Of a DNA stretch of 64,000 nucleotides, positions 27,568 through 36,049 are shown in pieces (position 1 is the first letter of the stretch; each line of letters opens with the position of its first letter). Both the position numbers and the translations under genes were made by a program. The stretch covers positions 124,001-188,000 of the forward strand of contig NZ_JAHUWK010000001.1 in assembly GCF_019219065.1 (NCBI RefSeq), given 5' to 3'. Source of the DNA: Duganella sp. sic0402. Its GTDB lineage: Bacteria; Pseudomonadota; Gammaproteobacteria; Burkholderiales; Burkholderiaceae_D. The notes under the pieces were generated by a model that saw only the letters and a program-made list of their open reading frames with translations, was not told the DNA's origin and searched no databases.

Positions 27568-29160
27568 ATGAAAATGGAAAATTTCAAAATAGGCACGCGC
27601 CTGATGGCGGCGTTCAGTTTGTTGCTGGTTCTGCTGGTGGTAGTGGCCGGACTGGGACTCAACCGCATGGCGGCGATCCAGCGCAGCATGGTGGACATCA
27701 CCAAGGGCAATGATGTTGAGGCCGGGCTGGCCTCGGAGATGCTGTTCAGCGTCGATGACCGCATGATCGCCTTGCGCAATATCGTGCTGTTGGAGGATGC
27801 CGCGCAGATGCAGTCACAGGCCGAGCGGGTTCGCAAACAAGCGGAAAACTACGTCACGGCCGAGCAGAAATTGCGCGCCACTTTTGCTGAGTACGGTATC
27901 AAGGAAGATGAGAGCAAGCTGCTGGCGGACATCCGGCAACGCGCTGACGCAGCGGCGCCGCTGATGGCGAAGGTGCAGGCGCTTGGCCTGGAAAACAGCA
28001 ATGCGGCGGCGATCAAATTGCTGATGGGTGATTTGCGCGTGGTGCAGCAGCAATGGCAGGCGGGCTTGCAGGAGATGGTGGAAAGCGAGCGCAAGCAAAA
28101 TGAAGAGGCGACTGCGGCGGCCGATGCATCCTACGCGATGGCCCGCAATATGATGGTGGCGATCGGCCTCGCTGCCGTGGTGTGCGGCCTGCTGATCGCA
28201 TGGCGCATCACGCGCAGCATTACGCTGCCGATTGGCCGCGCGGTGGCGATTGCGCAGACGGTGGCCGAAGGCGACTTGTCAGCCGACATCCAGGCGTCCG
28301 GGCGCGACGAAACCAGCATGCTGCTGGCGGCCCTTAAATCCATGAATGACAATCTGCGGCTGATCGTTGGCCGCGTCCGCGATGGTACGGAGACGATGAA
28401 AGTCGCCTCGCAGGAAATCGCTACTGGCAATCTGGATCTGTCGTCGCGCACCGAGCAGCAGGCGGGTTCGCTGGAAGAAACGGCGTCGTCCATGGAAGAG
28501 TTGACCAGCACCGTCAAGCAGAATGACGATAACGCGCGTCAGGCCAACACGCTGGCGGCGATTGCTTCCGAGGTGGCCGGCAAGGGCGGCGCGGTGATCG
28601 CGCATGTGGTGGAGACGATGGATGAGATCAACACTTCGTCGAAGAAGATAGCCGAGATCATCAGCGTCATCGATGGGATTGCGTTCCAGACCAATATCCT
28701 GGCCTTGAATGCGGCGGTGGAAGCGGCGCGTGCCGGCGAACAGGGACGCGGCTTTGCGGTGGTGGCGACCGAAGTGCGCAATCTGGCGCATCGTAGCGCC
28801 GCCGCCGCGAAGGAAATCAAGACCTTGATCAGCGTATCGGTCGACAAGGTGGACACCGGTGCGCGGCTGGTTGACGAGGCTGGCCAGACCATGAACGAAG
28901 TGGTGGCCAGCGTGCGCCGCGTCAGCGGTGTGATTTCGGAAATCACCGCCGCCAGCCGCGAGCAAAGCATGGGTATCGAGCAAATCAACCAGGCCATCAT
29001 GGAAATGGATGGCGTCACGCAGCAGAACGCAGCGCTGGTCGAACAATCCGCCGCCGCTGCCGAAGCCTTGCAGGACCAAGCTACCGTCCTGGCTGAACTG
29101 GTCGGCAAATTCGTCCTCGCTACACCAACCGCACGCCGGCTGGCCCTCAGTACGCATTGA
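27568..29160 (+). CDS. Methyl-accepting chemotaxis protein
   Basis: A 530-residue receptor. A first membrane helix (residues 9-31) is followed by a four-helix-bundle periplasmic sensor (4HB_MCP-like, ends near 190), a second helix ([15 protein letters not shown]), a HAMP domain (about 212-265) and a cytoplasmic coiled-coil whose hairpin tip contains the conserved [33 protein letters not shown]. The C-terminus lacks the NWETF-type CheR-binding pentapeptide. Start at ATG 27568, set by GGAG at 27559. It is a paralogue of the receptor at 46010-47620. Confidence 0.95.
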   Translation: MKMENFKIGTRLMAAFSLLLVLLVVVAGLGLNRMAAIQRSMVDITKGNDVEAGLASEMLFSVDDRMIALRNIVLLEDAAQMQSQAERVRKQAENYVTAEQKLRATFAEYGIKEDESKLLADIRQRADAAAPLMAKVQALGLENSNAAAIKLLMGDLRVVQQQWQAGLQEMVESERKQNEEATAAADASYAMARNMMVAIGLAAVVCGLLIAWRITRSITLPIGRAVAIAQTVAEGDLSADIQASGRDETSMLLAALKSMNDNLRLIVGRVRDGTETMKVASQEIATGNLDLSSRTEQQAGSLEETASSMEELTSTVKQNDDNARQANTLAAIASEVAGKGGAVIAHVVETMDEINTSSKKIAEIISVIDGIAFQTNILALNAAVEAARAGEQGRGFAVVATEVRNLAHRSAAAAKEIKTLISVSVDKVDTGARLVDEAGQTMNEVVASVRRVSGVISEITAASREQSMGIEQINQAIMEMDGVTQQNAALVEQSAAAAEALQDQATVLAELVGKFVLATPTARRLALSTH

Positions 29161-29218
29161 TTGATGCGCTGGCCGGGGATCTATCGCCGACAACTGCCGG
29201 TTGCGGCGTCAGGTTCAG

Positions 29219-29247
29219 CGCTTGCTGGCGGAGCGTGAGCGCAAGCG
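29219..29247. terminator. Hairpin between convergent MCP and SMR genes
   Basis: CGCTTGC (29219-29225) pairs with GCAAGCG (29241-29247), followed on the plus strand by TTGTT. It sits in the 90-bp gap between the two convergent stops and could end transcription from either side. The T-tract is short, so this is a moderate call. Confidence 0.4.
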
Positions 29248-29250
29248 TTG

Positions 29251-29583
29251 TTAGTGTGCGCCAGCCTTGGAGAAGACGTTCATGACGACTACGCCGGCGA
29301 CGATCAGCGCCATGCCGAGCAGGTCCGGCAGGTCGAGCTTCTGGCCATAGAGTAGCCAGCCGACCAGTGTGATCAGCACGATGCCGACGCCGGACCAGAC
29401 TGCGTATGCGATGCCGACCGGGATAGTGCGCAAGGTCATCGACAGGAAATAGAAGGCGATGCCGTAGCCGGCTACCACCAGCAGCGATGGCAGCAGCCGT
29501 GAAAAGCCGTCGCTGGATTTCAGCGCCGAGGTGGCGATGGTTTCGGAAATGATGGCGATGCCCAGATATAACCACTGTTTCAT
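29251..29583 (-). CDS. Small multidrug resistance transporter (EmrE/QacE-like)
   Basis: A 110-residue four-helix SMR protein. The proton/substrate Glu is E14 ([15 protein letters not shown]), and [15 protein letters not shown] is the EmrE-type motif, which distinguishes it from SugE. It should export quaternary ammonium and other cationic compounds. The start is set by AAAGGAG before ATG 29583. No riboswitch-like structure precedes it, unlike the sugE copy 10 kb away. Confidence 0.92.
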   Translation of the reverse strand: MKQWLYLGIAIISETIATSALKSSDGFSRLLPSLLVVAGYGIAFYFLSMTLRTIPVGIAYAVWSGVGIVLITLVGWLLYGQKLDLPDLLGMALIVAGVVVMNVFSKAGAH

Positions 29584-29664
29584 GATGCGCTCCTTTTTGT
29601 TGGGGCAATTATGCAGGGTTGCAGCTGGCTTCACCAGTCTGGTCAGATGCGAAAATCTCTGCGC

Positions 29665-29692
29665 AAAAAAACGGCCGGGGCTGAGCCCGGCC
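29665..29692 (-). terminator. Rho-independent terminator of the azoR-pirin operon
   Basis: On the minus strand a GC-rich hairpin (29673-29692, GGCCGGG arm and CCCGGCC arm) is followed by a run of seven T (plus-strand A at 29665-29671). It lies about 75 bp after the pirin stop and before the EmrE-like gene. Confidence 0.75.
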
Positions 29693-29728
29693 AAATAGGG
29701 AGAGATAAAGAGCGGTAATTCGGCAGCC

Positions 29729-29752
29729 CCAGGCGAAGAGGTCCCCGCCTGG
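29729..29752. other. Hairpin in the pirin 3' untranslated region
   Basis: CCAGGCG (29729-29735) pairs with CGCCTGG (29746-29752), 10-nt loop, lying between the pirin stop and its terminator. Without a T-run it probably stabilises the transcript 3' end or assists termination. Confidence 0.4.
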
Positions 29753-29766
29753 TGGCTGTTGTGACT

Positions 29767-30648
29767 TTACACCTGGGCTTCCTCGCCCAGTTTGCCGGCG
29801 CGGAAGTCGTCCACGGCGGCGAAGATTTCAGCCTGCGTATTCATCACGAACGGGCCGTATTGCGCAATCGGCTCGTTCAGCGGCTGGCCAGCGATCAGGA
29901 TGAAGCGGCTGGCTTCGCTCGCCTCGATGACCACGCCGTCAGCACCCTTGGTGTTAGCCAGGATCGCCATGCGGCCGGTGGCCACTGCCTTGTCGCCGAT
30001 ATTCACCGAACCACGATAGGTGAAGATGAAGGCGTTATGGCCTTCCGGCAGCAACTGGCTGAACGATGCGCCCGCTGGCAGTTCAACGTCGATGTACAGC
30101 GGCTCGGTGACTTCGCGCTGCACCGCGCCGTTCACGCCATGCGAACTGCCTGCGATGACTTTGACCTTGGCGCCAGCCTCGGTGCTGAACACCGGCACGT
30201 CGGCGCCATTGAAGTCGCGATACCACGGCGCGCGCATCTTGTCCTTGGCCGGCAGATTCAGCCACAGCTGGAAGCCTTCCATCACGCCGTCTTCCTGCTC
30301 CGGCATTTCGGAGTGGATCACGCCACGGCCGGCGGTCATCCATTGCACGCCGCCGTTGGTCAGCAGGCCTTCGTTGCCGGCGCTGTCCTTGTGGCGCATG
30401 CGGCCTTCGATCATATAGGTCACTGTTTCAAAGCCGCGATGCGGATGGCTAGGGAAACCGGCGATGTAATCGTTGGCCTTGTCGCTGCCGAAGTTATCCA
30501 GCATCAGGAAGGGGTCAAGGCGGCGTTGCAGGGTCTGAGTCAGCACACGGTTGATCTTCACACCCGCGCCGTCCATGACGGCCTGGCCCTGGATGATGCG
30601 TTCTACACTGCGTGCTGCAGTTACTTGATGCGTTACTTGATCAGTCAT
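29767..30648 (-). CDS. Pirin family protein (quercetinase-like)
   Basis: A 293-residue bicupin. The metal-binding region contains FPSHPHRGFETVTY and later GRGVIHSEMPE, with the expected His and Glu ligands. Bacterial pirins such as YhhW show quercetin dioxygenase activity or act as metabolic regulators. AAAGGAG precedes the ATG. It follows azoR by 23 bp on the same strand, so both likely form an operon against quinone or aromatic stress, under the divergent LysR regulator. Confidence 0.93.
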   Translation of the reverse strand: MTDQVTHQVTAARSVERIIQGQAVMDGAGVKINRVLTQTLQRRLDPFLMLDNFGSDKANDYIAGFPSHPHRGFETVTYMIEGRMRHKDSAGNEGLLTNGGVQWMTAGRGVIHSEMPEQEDGVMEGFQLWLNLPAKDKMRAPWYRDFNGADVPVFSTEAGAKVKVIAGSSHGVNGAVQREVTEPLYIDVELPAGASFSQLLPEGHNAFIFTYRGSVNIGDKAVATGRMAILANTKGADGVVIEASEASRFILIAGQPLNEPIAQYGPFVMNTQAEIFAAVDDFRAGKLGEEAQV

Positions 30649-30671
30649 GGCTAACTCCTTTGTTGATCTAT

Positions 30672-31271
30672 TTATACCAGGATGGCGTTGATTTCTGCTT
30701 CGGCTTGCGCTTGCGCTTTCGCTACCGCTTCCGGACCCATGCCCAGGCCTTCGGCGAATACATACTGCACATCCGTCAGGCCGACAAAGCTCAGGAACAT
30801 TTTGATGTGGGCCAGCTGGGTATCAGTTGGCGCATCGCGGTGCAGGCCACCACGCGACAGGGCCACGTAGACCTTCTTGCCGGTCAGCAGGCCAACCGGG
30901 CCGGTTGGACCGTATTTGAAGGTCACGCCAGCGCGGGCAATTGCGTCAAACCAGGTTTTCAGCTGGGCGGTCACGCCAAAGTTGTAGGTCGGTGCACCGA
31001 TGACTACGACGTCAGCAGCCTGTACTTGTGCGATCAGTGCGTCGTCCAGTGCCACGCGGGCGGCTTGTTCCGCAGTGCGTTGCTCAGCTGGGGTGAACAG
31101 GGCTTGCAGCGCGGTTTCGTCCAGCACTGGATGTGGCTGGGCGGCCAGGTCGCGGCGGGCCACGGCGGCGCCAGGATTGGCGGCACTGATTTTAGCGACC
31201 AGCGCATCGGCAAGACGGGTGGATTCGGAACCGGTGCTGCGGGCGCTGGAGTTGATTTGCAGAATGTTCAT
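30672..31271 (-). CDS. azoR: FMN-dependent NADH-azoreductase
   Basis: A 199-residue flavodoxin-fold enzyme. The N-terminus [22 protein letters not shown] and the [16 protein letters not shown] and SRGG segments are typical of AzoR. It reduces quinones and azo compounds by two electrons, protecting against thiol-reactive electrophiles. AAGGAG precedes the ATG. First gene of the azoR-pirin unit, divergent from a LysR gene with a dyad site in between. Confidence 0.95.
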   Translation of the reverse strand: MNILQINSSARSTGSESTRLADALVAKISAANPGAAVARRDLAAQPHPVLDETALQALFTPAEQRTAEQAARVALDDALIAQVQAADVVVIGAPTYNFGVTAQLKTWFDAIARAGVTFKYGPTGPVGLLTGKKVYVALSRGGLHRDAPTDTQLAHIKMFLSFVGLTDVQYVFAEGLGMGPEAVAKAQAQAEAEINAILV

Positions 31272-31355
31272 GGTGTTGCTCCTTCGTATTTGGGTGAGTG
31301 CTGCGTCGATGGAGTCACTTTAATCGTTTCAAATTAAATCCGGAAGACGCTAAAA

Positions 31356-31372
31356 TGGATAACATTAATCCA
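31356..31372. promoter_or_regulatory. Candidate LysR-type binding dyad
   Basis: TGGAT (31356-31360) and ATCCA (31368-31372) form a 17-bp dyad with a 7-bp AT-rich centre, 17 bp upstream of the LysR gene start in the divergent region with azoR. Size and position suit LysR autoregulation and divergent control. Confidence 0.5.
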
Positions 31373-31388
31373 AAAATGGAACAATCTA

Positions 31389-32300
31389 ATGGAAATCGAT
31401 CCAGGCGACCTGCTTTTGTTTGCACGCATTGTGGAATGCGGGAGTTTCAGCCTCGCAGCTGAGCGGGTGCAATTGCCGAAATCGACGGTGTCGCGCCGGA
31501 TCACGCTGCTGGAAGGGAAGCTGGGTGAGCGTTTGCTTCAGCGCACCACGCGCAAACTGGTGCTGACCGAATTTGGCGCCAGCCTGCTGGAACACGCGCG
31601 CAAGGTTGCGGATGAAACCGAAGCGGCCGGCGCGCTGGTACAGCATCGGCAAGTCGCGCCCAGCGGTTTGCTGCGGGTGTCGATGCCAGCCGATTTCGCC
31701 AATGTCGCGGTCAGCGCAGTGCTGGCGCAGTTTATGGACCGCTATCCGGCCATTTCGCTGGAACTCGATTTGTCGCCGCGCCGGGTGGATCTGGTGGCGG
31801 AGGGCTTCGACCTGGCGATCCGCATGGGCACGCTGCCGGACGACGCCACGCTGGCGGCGCGGCGCATCACTTTCAGCTCGCTGGCGCTGTACGCCTCGCC
31901 GCGCTACACCAATCTGCGTGGCTTGCCCGAGCATCCGGACGACTTGTTCAAGCACGATCTGCTGAGCTTACCGCCACGGCTGAACGGCCTGATACGCTGG
32001 AATCTGATGCGCGGCAAGACTGAGTGGGAGCGTGAACTGCCGGTGCGGCTGTTGGCCAATTCGCCGGAATTGCTGGTGCGCATGGCCAGCACCGGGATAG
32101 GTATCGGCGCCTCGACCGAGGCGATCGCGCGGCCGTATTTGCAGCGGGGCGAGCTGGTGAGGGTGCTGCCGGAGTGGGCGTTCCCGCAGGTGACTGGGTG
32201 GGCGGTATTCCCCGGGCGGCGGTTGATGCCGGCCAAGACCCGGGTCTTTATCGATATGCTGGAGGCGGCCTTTGAACAGGGCGCGCCGGTGGGAATGTGA
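31389..32300 (+). CDS. LysR-family transcriptional regulator
   Basis: A 303-residue LysR protein. The N-terminal HTH is DLLLFARIVECGSFSLAAERVQLPKSTVSRRITLLEGKLGERLLQR; the effector domain starts near residue 90 and includes RVDLVAEGFDLAIRMG. Being divergent from azoR-pirin, it probably controls them in response to an aromatic or electrophilic ligand. Its stop is immediately followed by the convergent psd stop. Confidence 0.94.
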   Translation: MEIDPGDLLLFARIVECGSFSLAAERVQLPKSTVSRRITLLEGKLGERLLQRTTRKLVLTEFGASLLEHARKVADETEAAGALVQHRQVAPSGLLRVSMPADFANVAVSAVLAQFMDRYPAISLELDLSPRRVDLVAEGFDLAIRMGTLPDDATLAARRITFSSLALYASPRYTNLRGLPEHPDDLFKHDLLSLPPRLNGLIRWNLMRGKTEWERELPVRLLANSPELLVRMASTGIGIGASTEAIARPYLQRGELVRVLPEWAFPQVTGWAVFPGRRLMPAKTRVFIDMLEAAFEQGAPVGM

Positions 32301-33164
32301 TTACTTCAGCTGGGCCATCTGCTCGCCCAGTTGCACTGGCGCGGCAGGCTGCCATGCCTGGTTGAACTTCAGCACGTCTTTCTGGAACAGCATCACCACT
32401 GTGGAGCCGAGCAGGAAGCGGCCCAGTTCGTCGCCTTTTTTCAGCACGATGTTCTGATCGCCGTATTGCCATTCGGTGACTTGCGGCAGGCGCGGCGGGT
32501 TGACCACGCCATGCCATACGGTAGCCATGCTGCCGACGATGGTGGCGCCGACCAGGGTCATCACGAATGGGCCATGGGCAGTGTCAAACACGCAGACCAC
32601 GCGCTCGTTGCGGGCGAACAGGCCGGGAATGCCGCGCGCAGTGACCGGGTTGACCGAGAACAGCTCGCCCGGCACATAAATCATGCGGGTCAGCTTGCCG
32701 TCGATCGGCATGTGGATGCGGTGATAGTCGCGCGGGCTCAGGTAGAGATTGGCGAAGCTGCCGTGCTGGAATTGCGCGGCCAATTGGGCGTCGCCGCCGA
32801 CCAGGGCGGTGGTGCTGAATTTGTGGCCCTTGGCCTGGAAAATCTGATCGTCCTCGATATCGCCGAATTGGCTGATGCGGCCGTCGACCGGGCAGACGTA
32901 GGCGGCGTCGGCCAGAGGACGGGCGTCCGGGCGCAGCGCGCGGGTGAAGAATTCGTTAAACGTCTTGTAATTGGCGATATTCGGATCGAGCGCCTCGTCC
33001 ATATTGACGTTATAGCGGCCGACAAACCAGCGGATCAGGCGAGTCGTATAAGAGCCGCCCTTGGCGCCAGCGACGCGGCCAGCGAAATTGGTCAGCGCTC
33101 CCTTGGGAAGCAAATACTGCGGCAAGACGGCAAGGCGATCGGACACGATAGCAAATCCATACAA
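32301..33164 (-). CDS. psd: Phosphatidylserine decarboxylase proenzyme
   Basis: A 287-residue proenzyme that makes phosphatidylethanolamine at the inner membrane. Self-cleavage at the LGST motif (about residues 251-254, FLLGSTVVMLF) yields the alpha chain with its pyruvoyl group. DGRISQFG and YHRIHMPIDG carry the catalytic Asp and His. The frame opens at ATG 33164, but many homologues begin with MSDRLAVLPQYLLPK, which would be GTG 33146 here; the start is therefore uncertain by six residues. It is convergent with the LysR gene and divergent from a TonB receptor. Confidence 0.95.
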   Translation of the reverse strand: MYGFAIVSDRLAVLPQYLLPKGALTNFAGRVAGAKGGSYTTRLIRWFVGRYNVNMDEALDPNIANYKTFNEFFTRALRPDARPLADAAYVCPVDGRISQFGDIEDDQIFQAKGHKFSTTALVGGDAQLAAQFQHGSFANLYLSPRDYHRIHMPIDGKLTRMIYVPGELFSVNPVTARGIPGLFARNERVVCVFDTAHGPFVMTLVGATIVGSMATVWHGVVNPPRLPQVTEWQYGDQNIVLKKGDELGRFLLGSTVVMLFQKDVLKFNQAWQPAAPVQLGEQMAQLK

Positions 33165-33206
33165 ATTAACGATCGCGCATTATAACGCCCACTCAGGTGC
33201 GTGATA

Positions 33207-33233
33207 GCTGTTTATGATATTTCGCTAAACAGC
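33207..33233. promoter_or_regulatory. Inverted repeat between psd and TonB receptor genes
   Basis: GCTGTTTA (33207-33214) and TAAACAGC (33226-33233) are perfect 8-bp arms with an 11-bp spacer in the divergent intergenic region. Spacing of about two turns suits a dimeric repressor. No T-run follows, so a terminator is less likely. Confidence 0.45.
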
Positions 33234-33317
33234 CGGATTTGATTGCTAAATACTGAATATTCTTTATTGAATCAAGGCATAATTTCGGGCATCCAAAAAT
33301 TCGCTTGAGCTCGCATT

Positions 33318-35534
33318 ATGCCTACTCGCCTGACCCGTATCGCCGCCGCTGTGTTGTCCCTTTGCGCCACGTGCGCCAGCGCTTCCACTGAACAGCCCAG
33401 GCTCTCGGATGAGGTGGTGAAGGTGGAGATCAAGGGCTCTGCCGCCAAATATGATGCGCGGCGCGATGATACCGCTAGCAAGACGGTGGTCAGCGCCGAG
33501 GAAATCCAGAAGTATGGCGATACTTCGGTCAACGACGTGCTGAAGCGCCTGCCCGGTATTACCGTCGGCGGCGCGGCCGGGCGCAGTGGCGGCGAGATCC
33601 GCATGCGCGGCCTCGGCGCTGGCTATACGCAAATCCTGATCAACGGCGAACGCGCGCCAGCCGGCTTCGCCATTGACTCGCTGGCGCCGGATGTGATCGA
33701 GCGCATCGAGGTGCTGCGCGCCGCCAGCGCCGAATTCAGCACCCAGTCGATCGCCGGCACGATTAATATCGTGCTGAAGAAAGCGCTCAAGTCCGCCCAG
33801 CGCGAGGTGAAGTTCAGCCAGTCCAAGAGCAGTGGCGCCAGCTCGCCCAGCGCCAGCCTGCAGATGTCCGATAAGAACCAGGATGGCAAGACCTCGTATT
33901 CGTTCGGCGCCAACGTCTGGCGCTTTATGTACGATCGCAGCACGCCTACCCGCGAGATCGGCACAGACGCCGATGGCGTCCCCGACCTGCTGCGCACCGC
34001 CAACTGGTGGGATGCCGGCCGTGGCGACGGCTTCAATCTGTCGCCGCGCGTGAACTGGACGCTGGCGGGCGGCGATACGCTGACTTCGCAAACCTTCGTC
34101 AACTGGAACCGGTTCGCCAGCAATAGCCGCAGCCGCACCGAAATCGCGTTCGGCCCCGGTCCCGACTACGACCGCGTCGACAGCAGCTACAGCAATCACA
34201 GCGGCTTTGGCCGCACCGACCTGAACTGGGTGCACAAGCTGGCAGAGGGCGCCAAGCTGGACGTGAAATTCGGCGTCAGTTACGCGCGCAACAGCGCCGA
34301 TTCGAATCAGCTGGGCGGCAACAATGGCGCGCCGATTACGCTGTACCGCGTGGTGCATTCGGCCAGCAGCGAGCAGGGCGTCAGCACTCAGGGCAAGTAT
34401 TCAATGCCGTTTGTGTTCGGCCAGCGCGCCGATGGCGATGACGATACCGCTGCCGCCACCGAGCATGCGCTGTCGCTGGGCTGGGACGCTGGCGTCACGC
34501 AACGCGACGACCTGCGCATGCAGCGCGACGCTGACCTGCCGGGCAGCTCGCCGATCAACAGCGACGAAGGCTTTAACGCCAAAGTCACGCGGCTGGCGCT
34601 GTACGGCCAGGATGAATGGAATGTCACGCCCTTGTGGTCGGTCTACACCGGCGTGCGTTGGGAAGGACTGGAAACGCGCGCCGACGGCGGCAGCATTGAC
34701 GCCGTGCAGAACCGCTCCAGCGTGTTCAGCCCGCTACTACAGACGCTGATCAAGCTGCCCAATAAAAAAGACCAGCTGCGCCTGGCGCTGACCCGCACCT
34801 ACAAGGCGCCATCGACGGCCGCGCTGATCCCACGCAAGTTCACCGCCACCAATAACAGTCCGACCGAGCCGGATCGCCGTGGCAATCCCAATCTGAAGCC
34901 GGAGCTGGCGCTGGGCCTGGACGCCTCATTTGAACATTACTGGGGCGAGGGCGGTCTGCTGAGCGCCAGCGTCTCCATGCGCCGCATCGAGAATTACACG
35001 CACCAGAGCCTGCTCTATGAAGATGAACGCTGGGTATCGCTGGCCATCAACGACGGACGCGCTGAAACGCGCGGTATCGAGCTGGAAGCCAAGTTTCCCG
35101 CCAGCGCGCTGATGGATAACGCGCCCAAACTGGATCTGCGCGCCAGCGTCAGCCGCAACTGGTCGCGGGTGGATTCCGTGCCGGGTCCGGATAACCGCCT
35201 GGATCAGCAAATTCCGCTCAGCGCCACGGTCGGCATTGACTATAAGACGCCGGACGGGCAGCTCAGCACCGGCAGTAATTTCAGTTTCCGTAACGGCGGC
35301 CTGGCGCGGCTGAGCGGCACCCAGGGCGGTTATACCTCGGTGCGCCGTGATCTGGATGTCTACGCGCTATGGAAACTGGACCCGCAAAATAATCTGCGTT
35401 TCGCCGTTTCCAATTTGCTGGCGCAGGATTACACCACCGAGAGTATCTACAGCGACGGCAATGGCACGCTCAATCGCATGACCGTGGCCAACGGTGAAAC
35501 CCAATTCCGGGTTACGGTGGAAAGACGCTTCTAG
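33318..35534 (+). CDS. TonB-dependent outer-membrane receptor
   Basis: A 738-residue receptor with a signal peptide (residues 1-23), a plug domain at about 45-155 (DVLKRLPGITVGG, IERIEVLRAASAEFSTQSIAGTINIVLKK) and a beta-barrel ending with the consensus aromatic strand (FRVTVERRF). Unlike the receptor at 11450-13906, it has no STN domain and no sigma/anti-sigma partner. Substrate unknown; no siderophore genes are adjacent. Confidence 0.93.
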   Translation: MPTRLTRIAAAVLSLCATCASASTEQPRLSDEVVKVEIKGSAAKYDARRDDTASKTVVSAEEIQKYGDTSVNDVLKRLPGITVGGAAGRSGGEIRMRGLGAGYTQILINGERAPAGFAIDSLAPDVIERIEVLRAASAEFSTQSIAGTINIVLKKALKSAQREVKFSQSKSSGASSPSASLQMSDKNQDGKTSYSFGANVWRFMYDRSTPTREIGTDADGVPDLLRTANWWDAGRGDGFNLSPRVNWTLAGGDTLTSQTFVNWNRFASNSRSRTEIAFGPGPDYDRVDSSYSNHSGFGRTDLNWVHKLAEGAKLDVKFGVSYARNSADSNQLGGNNGAPITLYRVVHSASSEQGVSTQGKYSMPFVFGQRADGDDDTAAATEHALSLGWDAGVTQRDDLRMQRDADLPGSSPINSDEGFNAKVTRLALYGQDEWNVTPLWSVYTGVRWEGLETRADGGSIDAVQNRSSVFSPLLQTLIKLPNKKDQLRLALTRTYKAPSTAALIPRKFTATNNSPTEPDRRGNPNLKPELALGLDASFEHYWGEGGLLSASVSMRRIENYTHQSLLYEDERWVSLAINDGRAETRGIELEAKFPASALMDNAPKLDLRASVSRNWSRVDSVPGPDNRLDQQIPLSATVGIDYKTPDGQLSTGSNFSFRNGGLARLSGTQGGYTSVRRDLDVYALWKLDPQNNLRFAVSNLLAQDYTTESIYSDGNGTLNRMTVANGETQFRVTVERRF

Positions 35535-35616
35535 GTTGGTAAGTTATTCTTCGCATATATTCCCTTCAAACAGTTGTGGAAAATATCCATTTTTATAGCT
35601 ATATTGGTATTTATTA

Positions 35617-35638
35617 GGATATGTCTGGAATATGTCTG
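35617..35638. repeat. Tandem 11-bp direct repeat upstream of H-NS-family gene
   Basis: GGATATGTCTG (35617-35627) is followed immediately by GAATATGTCTG (35628-35638); 10 of 11 bases match. The one-turn spacing suggests a same-face protein site, about 90 bp before the H-NS-like start in an AT-rich leader. Confidence 0.4.
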
Positions 35639-35726
35639 CGAAGTTATGGTAAATTGCGGCTATCAAATCTCACACATTGTCACTTGTGATTTTTTAAATC
35701 TACCCCATCGATAAGAAGGAAATAAG

Positions 35727-36017
35727 ATGACGACTTACCAGGAATACAAAGCCAAGATCGCCGAACTGGAAAATCTGGCCGAAACCGCCCGTAAAGATGA
35801 AATCGCACAGGCGAAAGATAAAGTCGCAGCGATCATGCGTGAATACGGCCTGACCGTGGCGGATCTTGGCGGGGTAGCCAAGGCTAAAACCTCCAAGCCA
35901 CGCGCACCGGTGCCAACCAAATACCGCGACGACGCCACCGGCCAGACTTGGACCGGCCGTGGCCGCGCCCCAAAATGGCTGGAAGGCAAGAACAAAGACG
36001 ATTATCTGATTAAGTAA
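35727..36017 (+). CDS. H-NS histone family protein
   Basis: A 96-residue nucleoid protein. The N-terminal half is a coiled-coil oligomerisation segment ([19 protein letters not shown]), then an AKTSKPRAP linker, and the C-terminal AT-hook-like DNA-binding motif [15 protein letters not shown] (about 71-85). This is the short betaproteobacterial type (BpH3/MvaT-unrelated). It binds AT-rich DNA and silences acquired genes. A GAAGGAA precedes the ATG; the 190-bp upstream region is unusually AT-rich and may be a self-binding site. Confidence 0.93.
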   Translation: MTTYQEYKAKIAELENLAETARKDEIAQAKDKVAAIMREYGLTVADLGGVAKAKTSKPRAPVPTKYRDDATGQTWTGRGRAPKWLEGKNKDDYLIK

Positions 36018-36049
36018 TACTGACATTCCAGCCGAAAATTTATATCGCC

